From: Tulasnella sp. 424
Lineage: Eukaryota; Basidiomycota; Agaricomycetes; Cantharellales; Tulasnellaceae
Direction of reading: 5' to 3'
Assembly (NCBI GenBank): GCA_019633425.1
Contig: WSUB01000002.1
Location: 434,001 to 498,000 of the forward strand
DNA: 64,000 bases
Positions 25,447 to 37,784 of this stretch are shown here, piece after piece (the first letter of the stretch is position 1; each line of letters starts with the position of its first letter). A model generated the notes under the pieces. The model worked only from the letters and a program-made list of their open reading frames with translations, was not told the DNA's origin and did no database searches. The position numbers were made by a program, and so were the translations under genes.

Positions 25447-26990
25447 TCAATAGACCGAAAATCTGCGCAAAACTCGGAGCTTCTCGTGAGGTGGCCGCAG
25501 CGGAAGAATGGACTTTTTTCCGGCACGAAATTACGAGCGTGGATGGTGCGGGTCACCTTCAGAGACTTTGAGTTGGTTTAGTAGGTTGCTTAAGTCCTGG
25601 AGGACTTGGATGAGTTGTTGGTAGTGGTCGCAAAAGGCGAGACGACAGGGGACGACACACGTTAGGCACGTTCAGGCTAGGCGTGTGAACTCACCTTCTT
25701 GGTGCCGCTGACTAAGCATCGCCGGAAGCTCGACCTAGAGACAAGTTTGAGCGGGGATTCTCCTCCCTGCATACTTAGTCTTGAAGGGGATGCAGTGCAG
25801 TCGTAGTGCTGCACGGGATGTGATTTTGGTCCTGTTGTGCATCACAGTCAGTGAATGCACTGCCCGCAATGCCGTGAGCTCACAAATGCTAACGTGCTAT
25901 CTACTGCCTTGCTGCTCCGCAATACTGCTCTTTCGGGTCTTATATTGACACATGACCCTCACCTTGAATTGTCCAAGCTGATGGTTGAAGCCAAGGCTCG
26001 ACCGCTTGGCTTCTGCCTCGATGCACGTGACCTGAATGTTTCGACGCGCCTGAATTTTTTAACCCTCGACGCGTGTACTCCGGCTCACACCCGGTGTCCT
26101 CGGTCGAGTCGGCTTTCAATTAGCCCCCCAGGTCAAAGACCTTGAATTCTGATCTTTCGCGAGAGTTTTAAGTTACAACCGAGAAAGAGTTTACAATGCT
26201 CTTGCTTGGGTGCTGTAGCCAGGGGCTGAAACCGTACTGCTGTGTCCTCGATCGTCCCCGCAGAAAGGTGTCACCGCTGGCAGAAGGAGACTGTGGAATA
26301 AACCAAAAAGCCATTGCTTCGCGTCTAATGCCGTCTACGAAGCTGAGCACGATGCGGTCTCGAGTTTCGTATTCGGTGTTGCACGTCCTTCCTGAGCGAA
26401 GCAGCGTGCGGCCATGCGTAATTGAGTGACTCTCGGTGCATGCTAATCGTCAAGACGACTTCGATATCGCCTACTAGACTGCGTCAATGATGCATGCAAA
26501 CTGTGCGTATCGATGTCGAATCGCTCTCGCTCTGTTCCTTGTCAGAAGCAGCACACTGCGACTTTCCGGACGGCGGCCCCGGTCAAATGAGATCAGTCGG
26601 CAGAGAGTCGCTCGGACGATGGGAAAGATGGATGAATGATCTGCGGCGGACAACCTGCGGATACCCCTCGGCACTACTCTCGACGTTCGTGGAAGACGCC
26701 CCCGGGCAAATAACTGAGCTGGTCATGAGTTCGGGATTCGGGAGAATACCTCTAAGTAGCTGGGAGGTGCGAATGAGAGAAGAATGCGTGCAGCACCCAC
26801 CGGGGTTTCGGACAGGGGCTCGCTCGCAATCCGTTTCAAACTCCGCCCAGTCCGGGCCTCACAAGTTTCTCAGTAGTGAAGAGCCTGACAAGTACACCCC
26901 CGACCAACCTCTTGCCCAACGCCCACCCACCACCTCCCCATCCTCTCCTCATCATCCTCGCTGCCACCCATTCCATCACATTCGCCAGTC
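25447..26990. other. Long divergent non-coding gap
   Basis: The mannosidase gene (-) and the low-complexity gene at 26991 (+) diverge from this 1.5-kb gap, which should hold both promoters. Short open frames are present, and a longer one (26494-27285, +) overlaps the next gene out of frame, but none has a recognisable motif or codon pattern. From about 26870 to 26990 the sequence becomes C/T-rich (many CCCACC and CTC runs), typical of fungal core promoters and 5' UTRs. Confidence 0.5.
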
Positions 26991-28999
26991 ATGTCTCTCT
27001 TGGGCGTCCAGCAACGTCCAGCCGTCGTTGAGCGGATCAACCCCTCTCGCTACCTCATCTCCTCGCCGTCCACCGCCAACGTCCCTCGTAGCTCCCATAA
27101 CCTCTCTTCACTTCACAGCAACTCGGGATTCCTCTCGGGGTCGTCTACCGCGGCTCGTATTGCTAGGAAGCGTTCCACTCAACCCACCGGCTACTCATGG
27201 GCGACATACGCCCCAACCACGTCCCCTCAGTCCAGCCAGTCGACGAGCCCCATCAACGCTCCCACACAAACCAGCGACTTTGTGAAGTTGGGTACAATTG
27301 ATCTCAAAAGTGTCATTCATCCCGTCAGTGTGCCAGCATCGCCAGTCCAGACCACTACAAAGCCTCGTAAGATGAGCCCTCCATCGAACGCAATCACTCC
27401 ACCAGCCGGCACTGCTCCTTCTCTCCCTCTCCTCTCTACACCATCTAACCGACCACAATCTCTCCCAGTGACCAAATTCACTGGGCCTAGACTACAAATC
27501 CCTATCACTCCCCGACCCGGTCCTCGTCTCCCCATCTTTCACCCAGACAACACCACAGTCCTACCAGAGATCTCCCGCCCAGCTCTTCTTTTCATTCCCA
27601 ATGGCCCAAGTCCACCTCCCGCAAGGAGGACAACCAGAGCTCGCAAGCCCGCTGCCAAAGCAATGGCATTGAGCCTGGGGTTAGCGAGCGATGGGAGCGG
27701 CCTAGACGGAATTGAAACAGTCAGTGGCGAACACAATATCAACAACAGCGGAGGCAAAGGGGAGAAAGACAGCGCTTCAGTTACGTCTGACGTGACTCCC
27801 GCTCCAGCCCCTCCTCCGCGATCGCACAAGAAGAAGGTCGTCCACCGCGATGAGGAGCCTGCTGTTCCCGAGGCTGGGGGTCCGGAAGGGTCGGCTCCGA
27901 AGGCGGGTCGACGGCCCCCAAAGAGGAAGGCAGCTGCCCAGGCTGCTGAAGTAATGATCGTCGACTTCAATAACGGTGTTGATCTGGATGATGGTAGCAA
28001 GCTCGGTGTTCCCCCTGCTAAACGCCCCCGTCGCGGCGGTCCAGATCAGCACACAGCGACGACGCACGCTCCCTCGCCGCTCTCCAATGAGCTCGCTAGA
28101 GCCGAAGCGAGTCCACCCCCTACACTTCCTCCACCTACTACGTCGACGGCGTCCGTACCCAACTCGAAGAAGCGCAAAGCTGAAACACCGAGTAGTGAGT
28201 CGGTCGACGCTGACGCCAGCAACTCGGTCGCATCGCCTCCTCCAGCCGTTCGTCCAAAGATCACACCCTCGGCTGGAAAATCCAAGTCCGGAAGCAGCTC
28301 CTCCAAAACGACTCAAGCCAAATCAAAGTCGAGCAAGAAGTCTGATGACGGTTCGAAGTCGTCTGCTCGAGCTGAGTCGTCCACTCTTAGTGGTGAGAGC
28401 GGTTCCGAGGACAAGCAAATGGAATTAGAAAAGTCCGATGCGAAGAACGCGATCGGAAACGAGAAAGCCAAGGACGCGAAAGAGGATGACGATGATGATG
28501 ATGACGACGACGACGACGAACTTCCGCGACGACCGTACAACATGTTTGAAGAGCCCCTCGAGTTGAAGCCTAGGTGAGGCTACCACCCGGATCTCCTGCC
28601 ATCCAGCAATATGCGATTCTGACCCCCCATATTCTTCCAACGCCTAGACCTCGACCTACCTACAAAGCGCATCTCAAACGCCTCAGCACGGGTTCTCTCG
28701 GAGAGGATCGACCATCCCGTCCCCGCGCGAGCAAATCGAAGAAGTCCAGCTCCTCCGGATCTTCGCGAAGCCATAGCCGAAAGGAATCCGAGGATGCCCA
28801 ACAGCAGCACTCCTCATCGTCATCGTCAGCCACGATGACTGCCTCGCCTGAGGCGGAGGTCCGTGCATTCCTTCCTCCAGTCAGCCCCACGTCCGTTGGG
28901 ATCCATACCGCTATCAAGTCGGACGATATGGATATCGACACTCCCGTTCCCAACGTTCCCCAAGCCGGATCAGCGATCGGTGTCTCTATTGCAGTATGA
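26991..28999 (+). CDS. Low-complexity, basic/acidic patched protein, probably nuclear, unknown function
   Basis: Exons 26991-28573 and 28648-28999 join in phase to 644 residues. I recognise no globular domain. The N-terminal 65 residues (starting MSLLGVQQRPAVVERINPSR) are the least repetitive. The rest is Ser/Pro/Thr-rich with clusters of basic residues that could be nuclear localisation signals (ARRTTRARKPAAKA, GRRPPKRKAAA, PAKRPRRGG, NSKKRKAE). A run of 12 aspartates preceded by Glu-Asp lies at 28486-28520, followed by a conserved-looking ELPRRPYNMFEEPLELKPR. The single intron has a CTGAC branch site and joins a Ser-rich tail (GSSRSHSRKESED). The mix suggests a chromatin or transcription-associated disordered protein, but this is inference from composition only. 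Confidence 0.7.
28486..28520 (+). repeat. GAY microsatellite coding poly-Asp
   Basis: A run of GAT/GAC codons encodes twelve consecutive aspartates. It mixes both codons (GAT repeats, then GAC repeats), which points to slippage in two steps rather than one pure expansion. Confidence 0.8.
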
Positions 29000-29856
29000 A
29001 TTTGTCCACCTCGCCACTTATTCTACCCATCACCATTAATGCCAACCTCACGCTCAAAGTAGCCATGATCTTCCTTCCTCTTCTGTTCTATCTGTTCTCA
29101 GGTCGTTTCTTTATTTTTCTCTTGTATATTGCCCATTTCTCGGCTGTTGTTGGTTCGTGGTCTATTTCATCTTCTCCCCCTTTTTTTGTCCTGTGTTGTT
29201 GTTATCCTTCATCCCATTTAGACTTCTATGTTCACGTGTCATGGCTTCCTCCCCATATCATTACCAATCCCTAGGCTTCCCTGTTTCTCCCCCTCACTCC
29301 TGTATTTCGTTCATCGCTAGTCTTGAATAGGAAAATGTTGGATGACGTCGTTGTTGGTCCGTGCGCTGTCTAGCTTACGCAATCACGGACCCCGGAGATT
29401 TCATCCGTGTTTCGCCGGGACTGCCACGAGAGCTGCCTGCAGGCGGGTTGGAAAGCCACGCTGCAAGGGCCGGCTAACACCTGGTCGCGAGGGAAAATAT
29501 CCCAAGAACCGAGATTTCCTTGGAGTAAATGAAGAGGAGAGGCAAGTCAAGTGGTGCCCCATTGCTCCGGAGGAAGACAAAAGAATTGGAGATGCTGTCG
29601 CCCTAGAGGATAGAGAAAAGTCTATGGGTGGGAGGGAAAGTTGAATGGAAGGATGCCCAAATTTATCGATTTCCGAACCAAGTGGAGGCCTTGTCATGTC
29701 CACGAAAATTTAGCTATGGAAATTTGCTTTCAAGTGTGTAGGTTTGAGAAATTATGTCGTGTCACCTATCCCGAGGATCATGGGAGATGTGTGTAGAAGT
29801 CAGAAGGCTTTTGCAAATTTGTCACTTTGTGAGCGTGCTTGCATTGCACTAAGCCG

Positions 29857-29872
29857 GGACAACGAGTTGTCC
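29857..29872. repeat. Inverted repeat just upstream of a TATA-like element
   Basis: GGACAAC, a 2-nt loop GA, and GTTGTCC form a perfect 7-bp palindrome five bases before the TATATAAT at 29879-29886. A dimeric factor could bind such a site; this is inference from symmetry and position. Confidence 0.5.
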
Positions 29873-30238
29873 GGATGATATATAATGCGTAGGGGTCACA
29901 AGGGTCGTTTCCCTCCCTGCCTTGTCAGACGCCGCCACGAGCCCCCGTTTACGCCGTTTCGACTCGGACTTTGTTTGAGAGAACACTCCCGCCCCTCTTC
30001 CCGCCTCACCCTACCCGCTTCTATCTTTGCATCGCACAAAAATCACCCAGATCACCACAACACACTTACACCCATTAAGAAAAACCTTCCCCTAAAAATT
30101 CGTTTCATCTTTTCCTTTTCATAACCACGTCTGGCTTTTTACGTTGTTTGTTCCCTTTACTTCGCAAACTCCGACTTTCACAGACTCCGAGAGCCCCTTT
30201 CCTTCCCTCCGCCTCTTTGTTTAAAATAGTTTGGCAAG

Positions 30239-30304
30239 GTTGGTAGAATGTCGTTGGAAGTACCATCTACAAGGTACATACTAACGTTTTCTATTTTGTT
30301 TCAG
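30239..30304 (+). other. Predicted 5' UTR intron of the AT-hook gene
   Basis: A donor at AAG|GTTGGT, a consensus branch site TACTAAC at 30278-30284 and a pyrimidine-rich TTTTGTTTCAG acceptor define a 66-nt intron ending 74 nt before the ATG at 30379. No coding frame needs it, so it would be a leader intron. Confidence 0.5.
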
Positions 30305-30378
30305 TCGCCGGCTGAAAGTTACAACCGTCGGTCACTCGTCGCACATCCCCTTCCCGCCCCCCTCTTTCCCTTCACACA

Positions 30379-32045
30379 ATGGATCATTCCTACATAATGG
30401 ATCCCTATGCTGGGCTCTACGATCCATACGATATTGAATCATTCCCTGCACGTTGGAGATGGAAAGGTGAGGCAGAATCAATTTGAATCCCTTTTCCTTT
30501 TTTGAATTGTCCTTATTATCATTTGCTCATCAAATCGTACATTTTAGCTCAGAGAAAATACCAGCTCTATGCTCCGATGCCACCCAGCTCTTTCCCATCG
30601 ATTTCCTCTGACACCTCGCACGCATCGAGCGAAGCCCCTCAGACCGATCCCACTCCGCCACGTGACGTAGGAGCTAACGCTAGCGCCAACCACCCAGTTC
30701 AGACAAATGCTTCAGCTGCTCCGGCAGGTCCCAGGAGGTCTACAAGGCAGCCTGGGTTGGTTAAAAATCCTTACATCGTCCGTGAGGCGAACAACCTCAA
30801 GGCCGCGAGAAATCGCATCTACGCTCTGATCGATGCGTCGGAAGAAGCTCAGAAGGCCGCCGATACATCTAAAGCGTTGAGAGATGCCGCTGCCACTGGC
30901 GAGCCTGTGCTCCCGCAAGCCGTGCTGACGCAGAGGTTGCTGGCTGGGAGGTCTAGGAGCAACACTCCTGTCCGCGGCCGTCCTCCAAAGCGCAGAAGAG
31001 GTGCCATGGAAGCCGAGGAAAGGTACGAGCATGCGTATGGGTATGGGGACAAAGATGGGGAGGACATTGAGTTGGAGAAGGAGCTGCAAAAGGAGTATGA
31101 CGAGATCATCGGTAAACTTTGGGTGGAAGGACCCGCCACCACGGGCGCCGTCATATCTTACCTCAAAGCTCGGCGTCGGTGAGCCCTTTTGTCATTTTTC
31201 ACACTTTAGACGGATCTGGAGCTTGGTTTACTAGACTCCTTCAAGTCGTGGACTTGGTTCGCCAATGGGAGGTTTATAAAGTGGAACACAACATTCCCGA
31301 CACTGAGGTCCCCGCCGGGATCGCCAAGGCAATCCGTCCAAAGCCAGCACAGGCAGAAACCCCGACAAGGAGGTCCCTTCGTGCCCGTGTCCCTGCTGCC
31401 CGCGTCCTTCCACAGTCGGACACTGAAGGACCTCCGCGACGAAAGCACCGTAAGAAAGAGCACCCGCCGCTTGGCAGTGGCAACCCCGTATCCACCAATA
31501 CGCCCAGCAGGCCTTCGGGGCTATCGCAGAGCTTTTCAGTTGCATCGTTGGCGCAGGAAAAGCCTTCGAGCGCTCGCTCCATTTCGACGTTCGGATCCAA
31601 CTCGTCGCTTTCGGAACTCAGCAGCTCCGAGTCGCACGACGACGGAACTAGTCAGATGGACACCTCCGTTCCGGCCGTGGATGTTGTTCCCCAACCCCTT
31701 ACCTTGCGCCCGACGCCCCCTGTTCCGGAAGTGGTCGTCCCTTCTGTCAGCAGCCTTCGGAAGAGCGCCCGACAGGCAATTCGTCAGGTCAAGACGGCGG
31801 ATAACAGCCCTGTCCCGGAGACAAAGCCGCTCCCTGACGAGCTTCAGGAGCCCCTGAGGCCACTCAAGACCGCTCGAAGCTTGGTGCTCAAGTCGAGTTC
31901 GTCATCGCAAACCCAACGAGCATCGTCCCATCCCGCTCCAGGCACGTCAGAGGCAGGCGACGGACCGCGTCTCTTGCGCTCCAGGAGCAAGCTCAATCTT
32001 CCTTCCAAGTTCGATGGATTTGTCTCAACTACGCTGCAGACGTGA
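30379..32045 (+). CDS. AT-hook-containing basic protein of unknown function
   Basis: Exons 30379-30466, 30548-31178 and 31235-32045 join in phase to 509 residues. The N-terminus (MDHSYIMDPYAGLYDPYDIE) is Asp/Tyr-rich. A middle block is predicted helical: GLVKNPYIVREANNLKAARN and RIYALIDASEEAQKAADTSK. Then comes a textbook AT-hook core, RGRPPKRRRG, next to an acidic helix (KDGEDIELEKELQKEYDEII). A conserved-looking segment runs across intron 2 (VDLVRQWEVYKVEHN). The C-terminal half is Ser/Pro-rich with scattered basic motifs. An AT-hook normally binds the minor groove of AT-rich DNA, so a chromatin role is likely. I cannot place the protein in a named family. Confidence 0.75.
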
Positions 32046-32373
32046 TCTTCCCGCGTGGTAGTTTTGTGTTCCTGTTCTCCCCTTCTCTGTCCTATTCTCG
32101 CATGCATAGTTCATCATCTTTGGTTTGCTATCGTTTCCCCAGTCATCGTCTCTCATATTTCTCCATAGCAAAGCCAAAATACTCAACAGCATCGTAGCAA
32201 GTACCTCCCACAATTTTTCTATCTCTTTGCTCCATTCATTACTGCTGTCGTCGGGACTCGTAGTCCACCGCATCGCTGCTCGTCTTTGTTTTTTTGTTTA
32301 CTCCAGCTTACCTAATAATGCACTCGCTTTGGTCGAGTTTACCCCTTGCACCACCGCGCAGGGACCTCCAGCG

Positions 32374-35300
32374 ATGGCTTCAGTTTTTGTCAAAGGAAAG
32401 CTCAAAGCTGCAAAAGAAGCGATAGGCAAGAAGGACTTTGCTACGGCGGAGAACGCTGCGCTGCAAGTACTAGAATATGAGCCAGACAATTACCATGCGT
32501 TGAGTGTCGCGCAAGTGACTCTCTGATTCTCCCCCAGCTGACCGGAGATCGCTGGGGCCCAGTAACGTTTTCCTCGGACTTGCATCGCTAGAGATTGGAA
32601 AGAACGAGCAAAGCGAAAGCGTAAGCTATGCGGGCGACTGATCCCAGGGAAAGTAACGAGACCTTCCTTCCTGCTTAGGCATACCGAAAAGCCATTGCGC
32701 TTAGTCCTGAACAGCTCCTGGCCTGGCAGGTTAAACCGGGTCTTGCGATTGTGGGACTAAAAGCCTGACGTTAGTGGGCCTTGGCAGGGTTTATCAAAAT
32801 ACTATGAGCGGACAAAGTCTTGGAATGACCTCGCTGAAACGTTACGCAAAATGATGGACCTTTTCGCGAAGGCGTAAGGCTGCCATCGCGGGCCATCATA
32901 GCGAGATCTTACTAACATTCTCTACAGGGGCGACGCCACCAAATGTGCCGAGGCCTTGCAGCGATATGTCGAACTGCGCCGTTCTTATGGCAATTCAGAA
33001 GAGGTCAGTTGACTCGAGTACGAAGACGTAGATACTGACCAAAATTTGACCAGGTATCCGAAGCCATTAGTCTGTATCTTCCTGACTCTCCGTACTATTC
33101 AGTCCTCTCGGCCCTTCCTCCGCCTGACCAAACAGCCCCGACGTCTACGACCACTTTCGCAAGCCAAGTTGCACTGCACAACTCGCTTCCGATTCTGGAA
33201 GAGATCATTTCAATTGAAGAAAAACGGGAGAAGGAGTTTATCACCAAGGAGGTTGAGAAGAGAAGAACGAGAATCGGATCATCTCCCCTCAATGTCCTGA
33301 AGCTAGAAGTTGGGAGAGAGGCTTGGAGCTCGTCAAAAGTCAGCTTGTATCTCTTAGTTGTTGCGCTCTGACTGATTCTTTAATCATTTCCAGCTTCCGC
33401 GCCTCTATGGAGAAATCATCGGGCATCCACAAGCGTCTGACGAACTTCGAAGGTCAACGGAAGCGAAACTCCTCCGCCAGCGACATGGTCTTCTGATGGC
33501 CACTTCAGCAAGCGGTAGCACGGCTCAGGAAAAGAAGGCTTTGCGCGCTGAAGTTGAGGAACTTGTGAATGGGTTCGTCCTACTCAAGATACCCGACCCT
33601 CTCGCTTGGAACACGTATATCGAACGATGCGACCACGAGCGCTTAGGTGACATTCGATGGCGTATAACCTTTGCTAAGGTCTATTGGGCTAATGACGGAT
33701 GGCAATAGAGGATTACCCTACCTCAATCTTGCAACAATACCTCGAACTGTTACCGAATGAACGGTTGTGTTCGATGGTCGAGGCTTCTCTGCTGTTCCAA
33801 GGCCAGCCCCTCGTGGAGGAGGACGAAGAAGAAGACGGTGACGGCAAGAGGCCGTCGAAACAAGACGAGGAAGAAGAAGACGCATTTGCCCTCGCCTTGG
33901 TAAGTCCGACCTGATGTCAGCTCTGCAGATATCTCGAATCGACAGCCCGCATTGCAGGAGGGTTTTCCCAATAATCAAGACTCCATATTCGCTCATCGCA
34001 CGATGGCCGCATTCTACTTAGGTGAAGAGGACTGGGATCAGGCCAGGAGAGTTGCCGAGTCTGGTCTCACCCTTGTGCGACAGTCAGAAAAGGACTTTGG
34101 AGCATCTCTTCCTTTGTACGTCTCCGAGCGTTATCCACGTCGAACCCGGCTTAATTAGTGACTCAGGACGCAAAAAGCTTTCAATATCCACATTGCGACA
34201 GCCTTGGTGTATCTCTTCCCCCCGAAACACCATCTGAGAGCAGCTGGCCTTCTAGACGACGTCCTTTCGGTCGACCAGGATAACGTGCGGTGTCTGATGG
34301 CTCGTGCAATGGTTTACCAGTACGCTCAAAAGTGGAAGAGTGCCGAAACCATATATCAGCGGGTTCAAGTCATCGTGGGTTCGGAGGATGTCGAGGATGG
34401 CATCGAGGCTCGGGAGCAAGCCGCATGGTGTGCCATTCAAGATGGAAGGGCAGCAGAAACGACGGATGAAATGAGGGAGGTAATCAAAATCTTAGACGCT
34501 CTGGACGGAAAGGAGTATCCGCAGGCTCGGGCGTGGTGGCGATTGGGCAAAGCGTTCTGGGACATCGGAGGTCGGTTACCTTACGAAAAGAGCTGGTCCC
34601 AACGTACTGACTTGGGGAACAGGTGAAAAGCGAGGCGAGGCATACACATGCTGGATTACAGCGCTTAAGAAGATGAATACCTTCGCACCGGCCTTCACCT
34701 CCCTTGGAATCCACTACCTCGAGTGCGCGTCCCCGCCAGACCCGGCACGTGCTTCCAAGTGCTTCCAAAAGGCCTTCGAATTAGATCCTAGGGAAGGAGA
34801 AGCTGCCAGAAGACTCGCTGAAGGGTTTGCTGAAGAGAAGGAATGGGATTTGGTGGAAGTGGTGGCGAGTCGAACCATTGCAGGCGAGGGAGGAGTTACC
34901 GGAGGAATGGACGAAACCAGTACAACTAACAAGCGGCAGTATCTCCCGACTAACGCGTGGGCGTGGAAGGCCATGGGTGTGGTCGAACTTGTAAGTCATT
35001 TTCCGCCGCCTGTTCGGAGCTTTATTGAATCTTTGGGTGATGGAATAGAATCGCGGGAACTACCCGCGTGCAGTTCAGGCGTTCCAAGTCACCCTACGAG
35101 CGGAGGAGACAGATTTCGAATCTTGGTTGCGTTTAGGCGAAGCCTATATGCACGCAGGCCGGCATGTCGCTGCTCTCAAAGCACTCGACCGGGCTCAGGA
35201 ACTCGGCCCAAATGACTGGAGTTGCATGTTTGTAAAGGGAGATGCACTTCGTCGCACTTATCAGTTCGACCATGCGATTGAAAACTTCCGATCTGTCCTT

Positions 35301-37540
35301 GCAATCAAACCCGATGATCCTGGGGCAAGAATTGCATTGGCAGGAACGTCCCTTGACCTCGGGAAGGCACAACGTCTTTCTGGCTACATCGGCCGAGCCG
35401 AGGAGTCTCTGCAGCACGCGGTTGAGATAGCACTCGCGGTCATAACGGAGGCACCGGGTTTCAAAGCCATGGCTTGGAAGATTGTCGGGGACGCTTTGTT
35501 CGAGCTGGGACGGCGGTCATCGTTTGGGCGTCCACAAAGCATGCACCAAACTTTAGTCGCTGTGGAAAATGCGTTACCGTCTGACATCGCCGCTGATGCC
35601 GGAAAAACTGGCCATCCTTTAGCCAATACCTCGAGTAGTCTTGCTCAAGGAGTGGCTGAAGGCGATTCAGCGGCTACTTTGGCGTTGGCGGCTTACCAGG
35701 CGAGAATGTCGCTGGTTGAGAGTAGTGCCGATACATATGCTGGGGCGGCATACGATGTTGCAGTCACCTTCAAGCAGCTGGCACCCAACGCCGATGAAGA
35801 GTTGAAAGAAACTTTCCTCAAAGACGCGATCGACCTATTAAAGAAGGCCGTACGGGCTGAGCCAGGGAATGCGACGTACTGGAACGCACTTGGGATACTT
35901 CGCGTCTTCGAAAACGTCAAGCTGGCGCAGCATTCCTTTATCATGTCCATCGAATCAAACAACAAGGTGTGGCGTGTGTGTGTTAAGGCCGTCGAATTGT
36001 TAACATATCCGCCCGATCACAGAGCCCTATCGCCTGGACGAATCTCGGGCTTCTGTATCTGTACAATGAAGACTTAGAACTCGCAAACCACGCGTTCTAT
36101 CGAGCACAAACATTGGATCCGGATTACTCATTGGCGTGGATTGGTCAAGCGATTGTGGCAACTCGACACAATCACATCGCAGAAGCTAGAGCCTTGCTGG
36201 AGCACTCGATAACTCTCTCCGCCGCGATTGTGAGTTGCTCGATAATGACACCACAAAGGGAATTAACACCTAACTACTATATATAGCCGGAAGCAGATTT
36301 AGAATTTGCCTCTCGAATCTTCACTCTCTACGTCGGAGGGGCGTTCAAGCCGGGCGACCACGACGTACTGTTCCTTCCTTTCGGTGTCTTGGACCGCTAC
36401 AGTCAGCAGAGACCAGATGACGCCACTGCCTTGCACCTATTTTGCCTCATTTGCGAAAGACTGGGACAGCGTGATCTGGCCCTTACCTTGATGGAGAGGG
36501 TAATCACCGTCCTGGAAGCTGCATACGAGAAAAGTGAAGACGCAGAGACGGAGCGGCACTTCGCGTTGGCTCAAGTGAACTTGGGGCGTTTGCGCCTCTC
36601 TCAGTCTGAGTATGCTGATGCAACTGAGGCGTTGAAGGTTGCGCTGAGCTTCCTCCCCAATGACACCGAGGACGAGACAACAACTCTGTTAAGAGCACAT
36701 GCTTCCTACTGCCTGGGCCTCGCGTTCTTCGGGTTGGCGGAATACGGAGAGGCATTGGGAACACTCGAGACAGCGTTGGAGCAGATTCCTACCCAGCTGG
36801 TTGCAGTGCGAGGACAGATAGTCCTATTGCAATCGCAGACCTTATGGCAATTGGGCAGCGAGGAAGCTCGCGAGGCGGGTAAAACCCAGCTGTTAACAGC
36901 GTAAGGCGACTTGTGTGCGATCAGGAGACGACTGTGGCTGATGATTGATATTACCGACAGGATAACGGAGAACCCCCGCAACATGGATGCCATAACTGCA
37001 TTGGCAGCATATGGAATGTTGAACCTCGACGACGATTTGTTGGATGCAGCCTTGTCCGAAATCAGAGCTATGCCAATTGATGAACAGCGGTCCTTAGATC
37101 CCGAAGGAACTGTGGATCATCTCTTAACACACCATCATCTCGGCCAGGTCAGTAGAATCTTTGCCGATGACGAAAGGGTACACGCTAAGGACAGCCTCTA
37201 GGGTCTCGTCAAAGATGCTGCCACTTTAATGGAGGCCAGTGTCCATGACGCTCCCATGGCCTTCAGGCCGAGACTGCGTCTCGCTCGGCTTTTGATCCAG
37301 CAAGGTCGCTCAGAGCAGGCAAGAGCTGTTCTTGCAGGGCTGCTACAGACTGAAGGACAAGCCGATAGGTCTCATATGGCCGAGACTCTGTCTCTCGCTG
37401 CGCTGGCATTGGCTCAAAGTGCCCCAAAAAGCGGAGGATCGGATCGGACTGCTTTGAGGGAAGCCCAGCGGGCAGTATTCTTGGATCCCTCGTCACTTCA
37501 AGCGAGGAAAATCCTTCAGTTCTGTCGTACGATAGCGTGA
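32374..37540 (+). CDS. SKI3: Ski3/TTC37, TPR scaffold of the Ski complex
   Basis: Ski3 is the large TPR scaffold of the cytoplasmic Ski complex, which feeds mRNA to the exosome for 3'-5' decay. Sixteen exons (15 introns, all about 50-75 nt) join in phase to roughly 1,430 residues, close to the known size of yeast Ski3. TPR units run along almost the whole protein. Typical ones read GKKDFATAENAALQVLEYEP near residue 20, GRHVAALKALDRAQELGPND mid-protein and AYRKAIALSPEQLLAWQ. An acidic insertion (EEDEEEDGDGKR) lies near 33818-33850. A mid-protein block, RAEESLQHAVEIALAVITEA, resembles the Ski3 central region. The last exon begins GLVKDAATLMEA and ends RKILQFCRTIA. I see no frameshift. The Ski2 and Ski8 partners are not in this window. 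Confidence 0.92.
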
Positions 37541-37784
37541 AAGCGTCCGGGGGCCGAATAGATAGTTGGGGCGGAAAACGCGCGTTGGAGACGCCGGACG
37601 CGTCAGGATTCGGCTTGCCAAAACACAAACAGCGAGAAATTAGACATACATACCTCCTACCACCGCGACCATAGGAAAATCCAGCCCTCCCTCCTACTCC
37701 CTTTCCTTCCTTCTTTACTTTATACTCTCTCTCACTGTTATAGAACTCGACAATAGATGATATCTCGAGGTGCAGCAACAAGCT
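37541..37784. promoter_or_regulatory. Short gap holding SKI3 3' UTR and LETM1-gene promoter
   Basis: A pyrimidine-rich run at about 37675-37735 (many CTCC and CTTT) lies 50-110 bp before the predicted start, like other fungal core promoters. No gene fits here. Confidence 0.4.

Larger units (their letters stand above)
29000..30378. other. Long intergenic stretch with probable core promoter and 5' UTR of the next gene
   Basis: Just after 29000 the sequence is T-rich (3' UTR of the preceding gene). A TATA-like GATATATAATG lies at about 29877-29887 and follows a short inverted repeat. From about 29960 to 30240 the sequence is C/T-rich. A small open frame at 29342-29644 has no recognisable features. 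No RNA gene was seen. Confidence 0.5.

Noticed and set aside
26494..27285. 263-codon plus-strand open frame overlapping the start of the 26991 gene
   Set aside because: The overlapping part is a shadow frame of the Ser/Pro-rich gene, and the upstream part has no motif or splice support. The start of the 26991 frame is better supported by its ATG context and its continuation through an intron.
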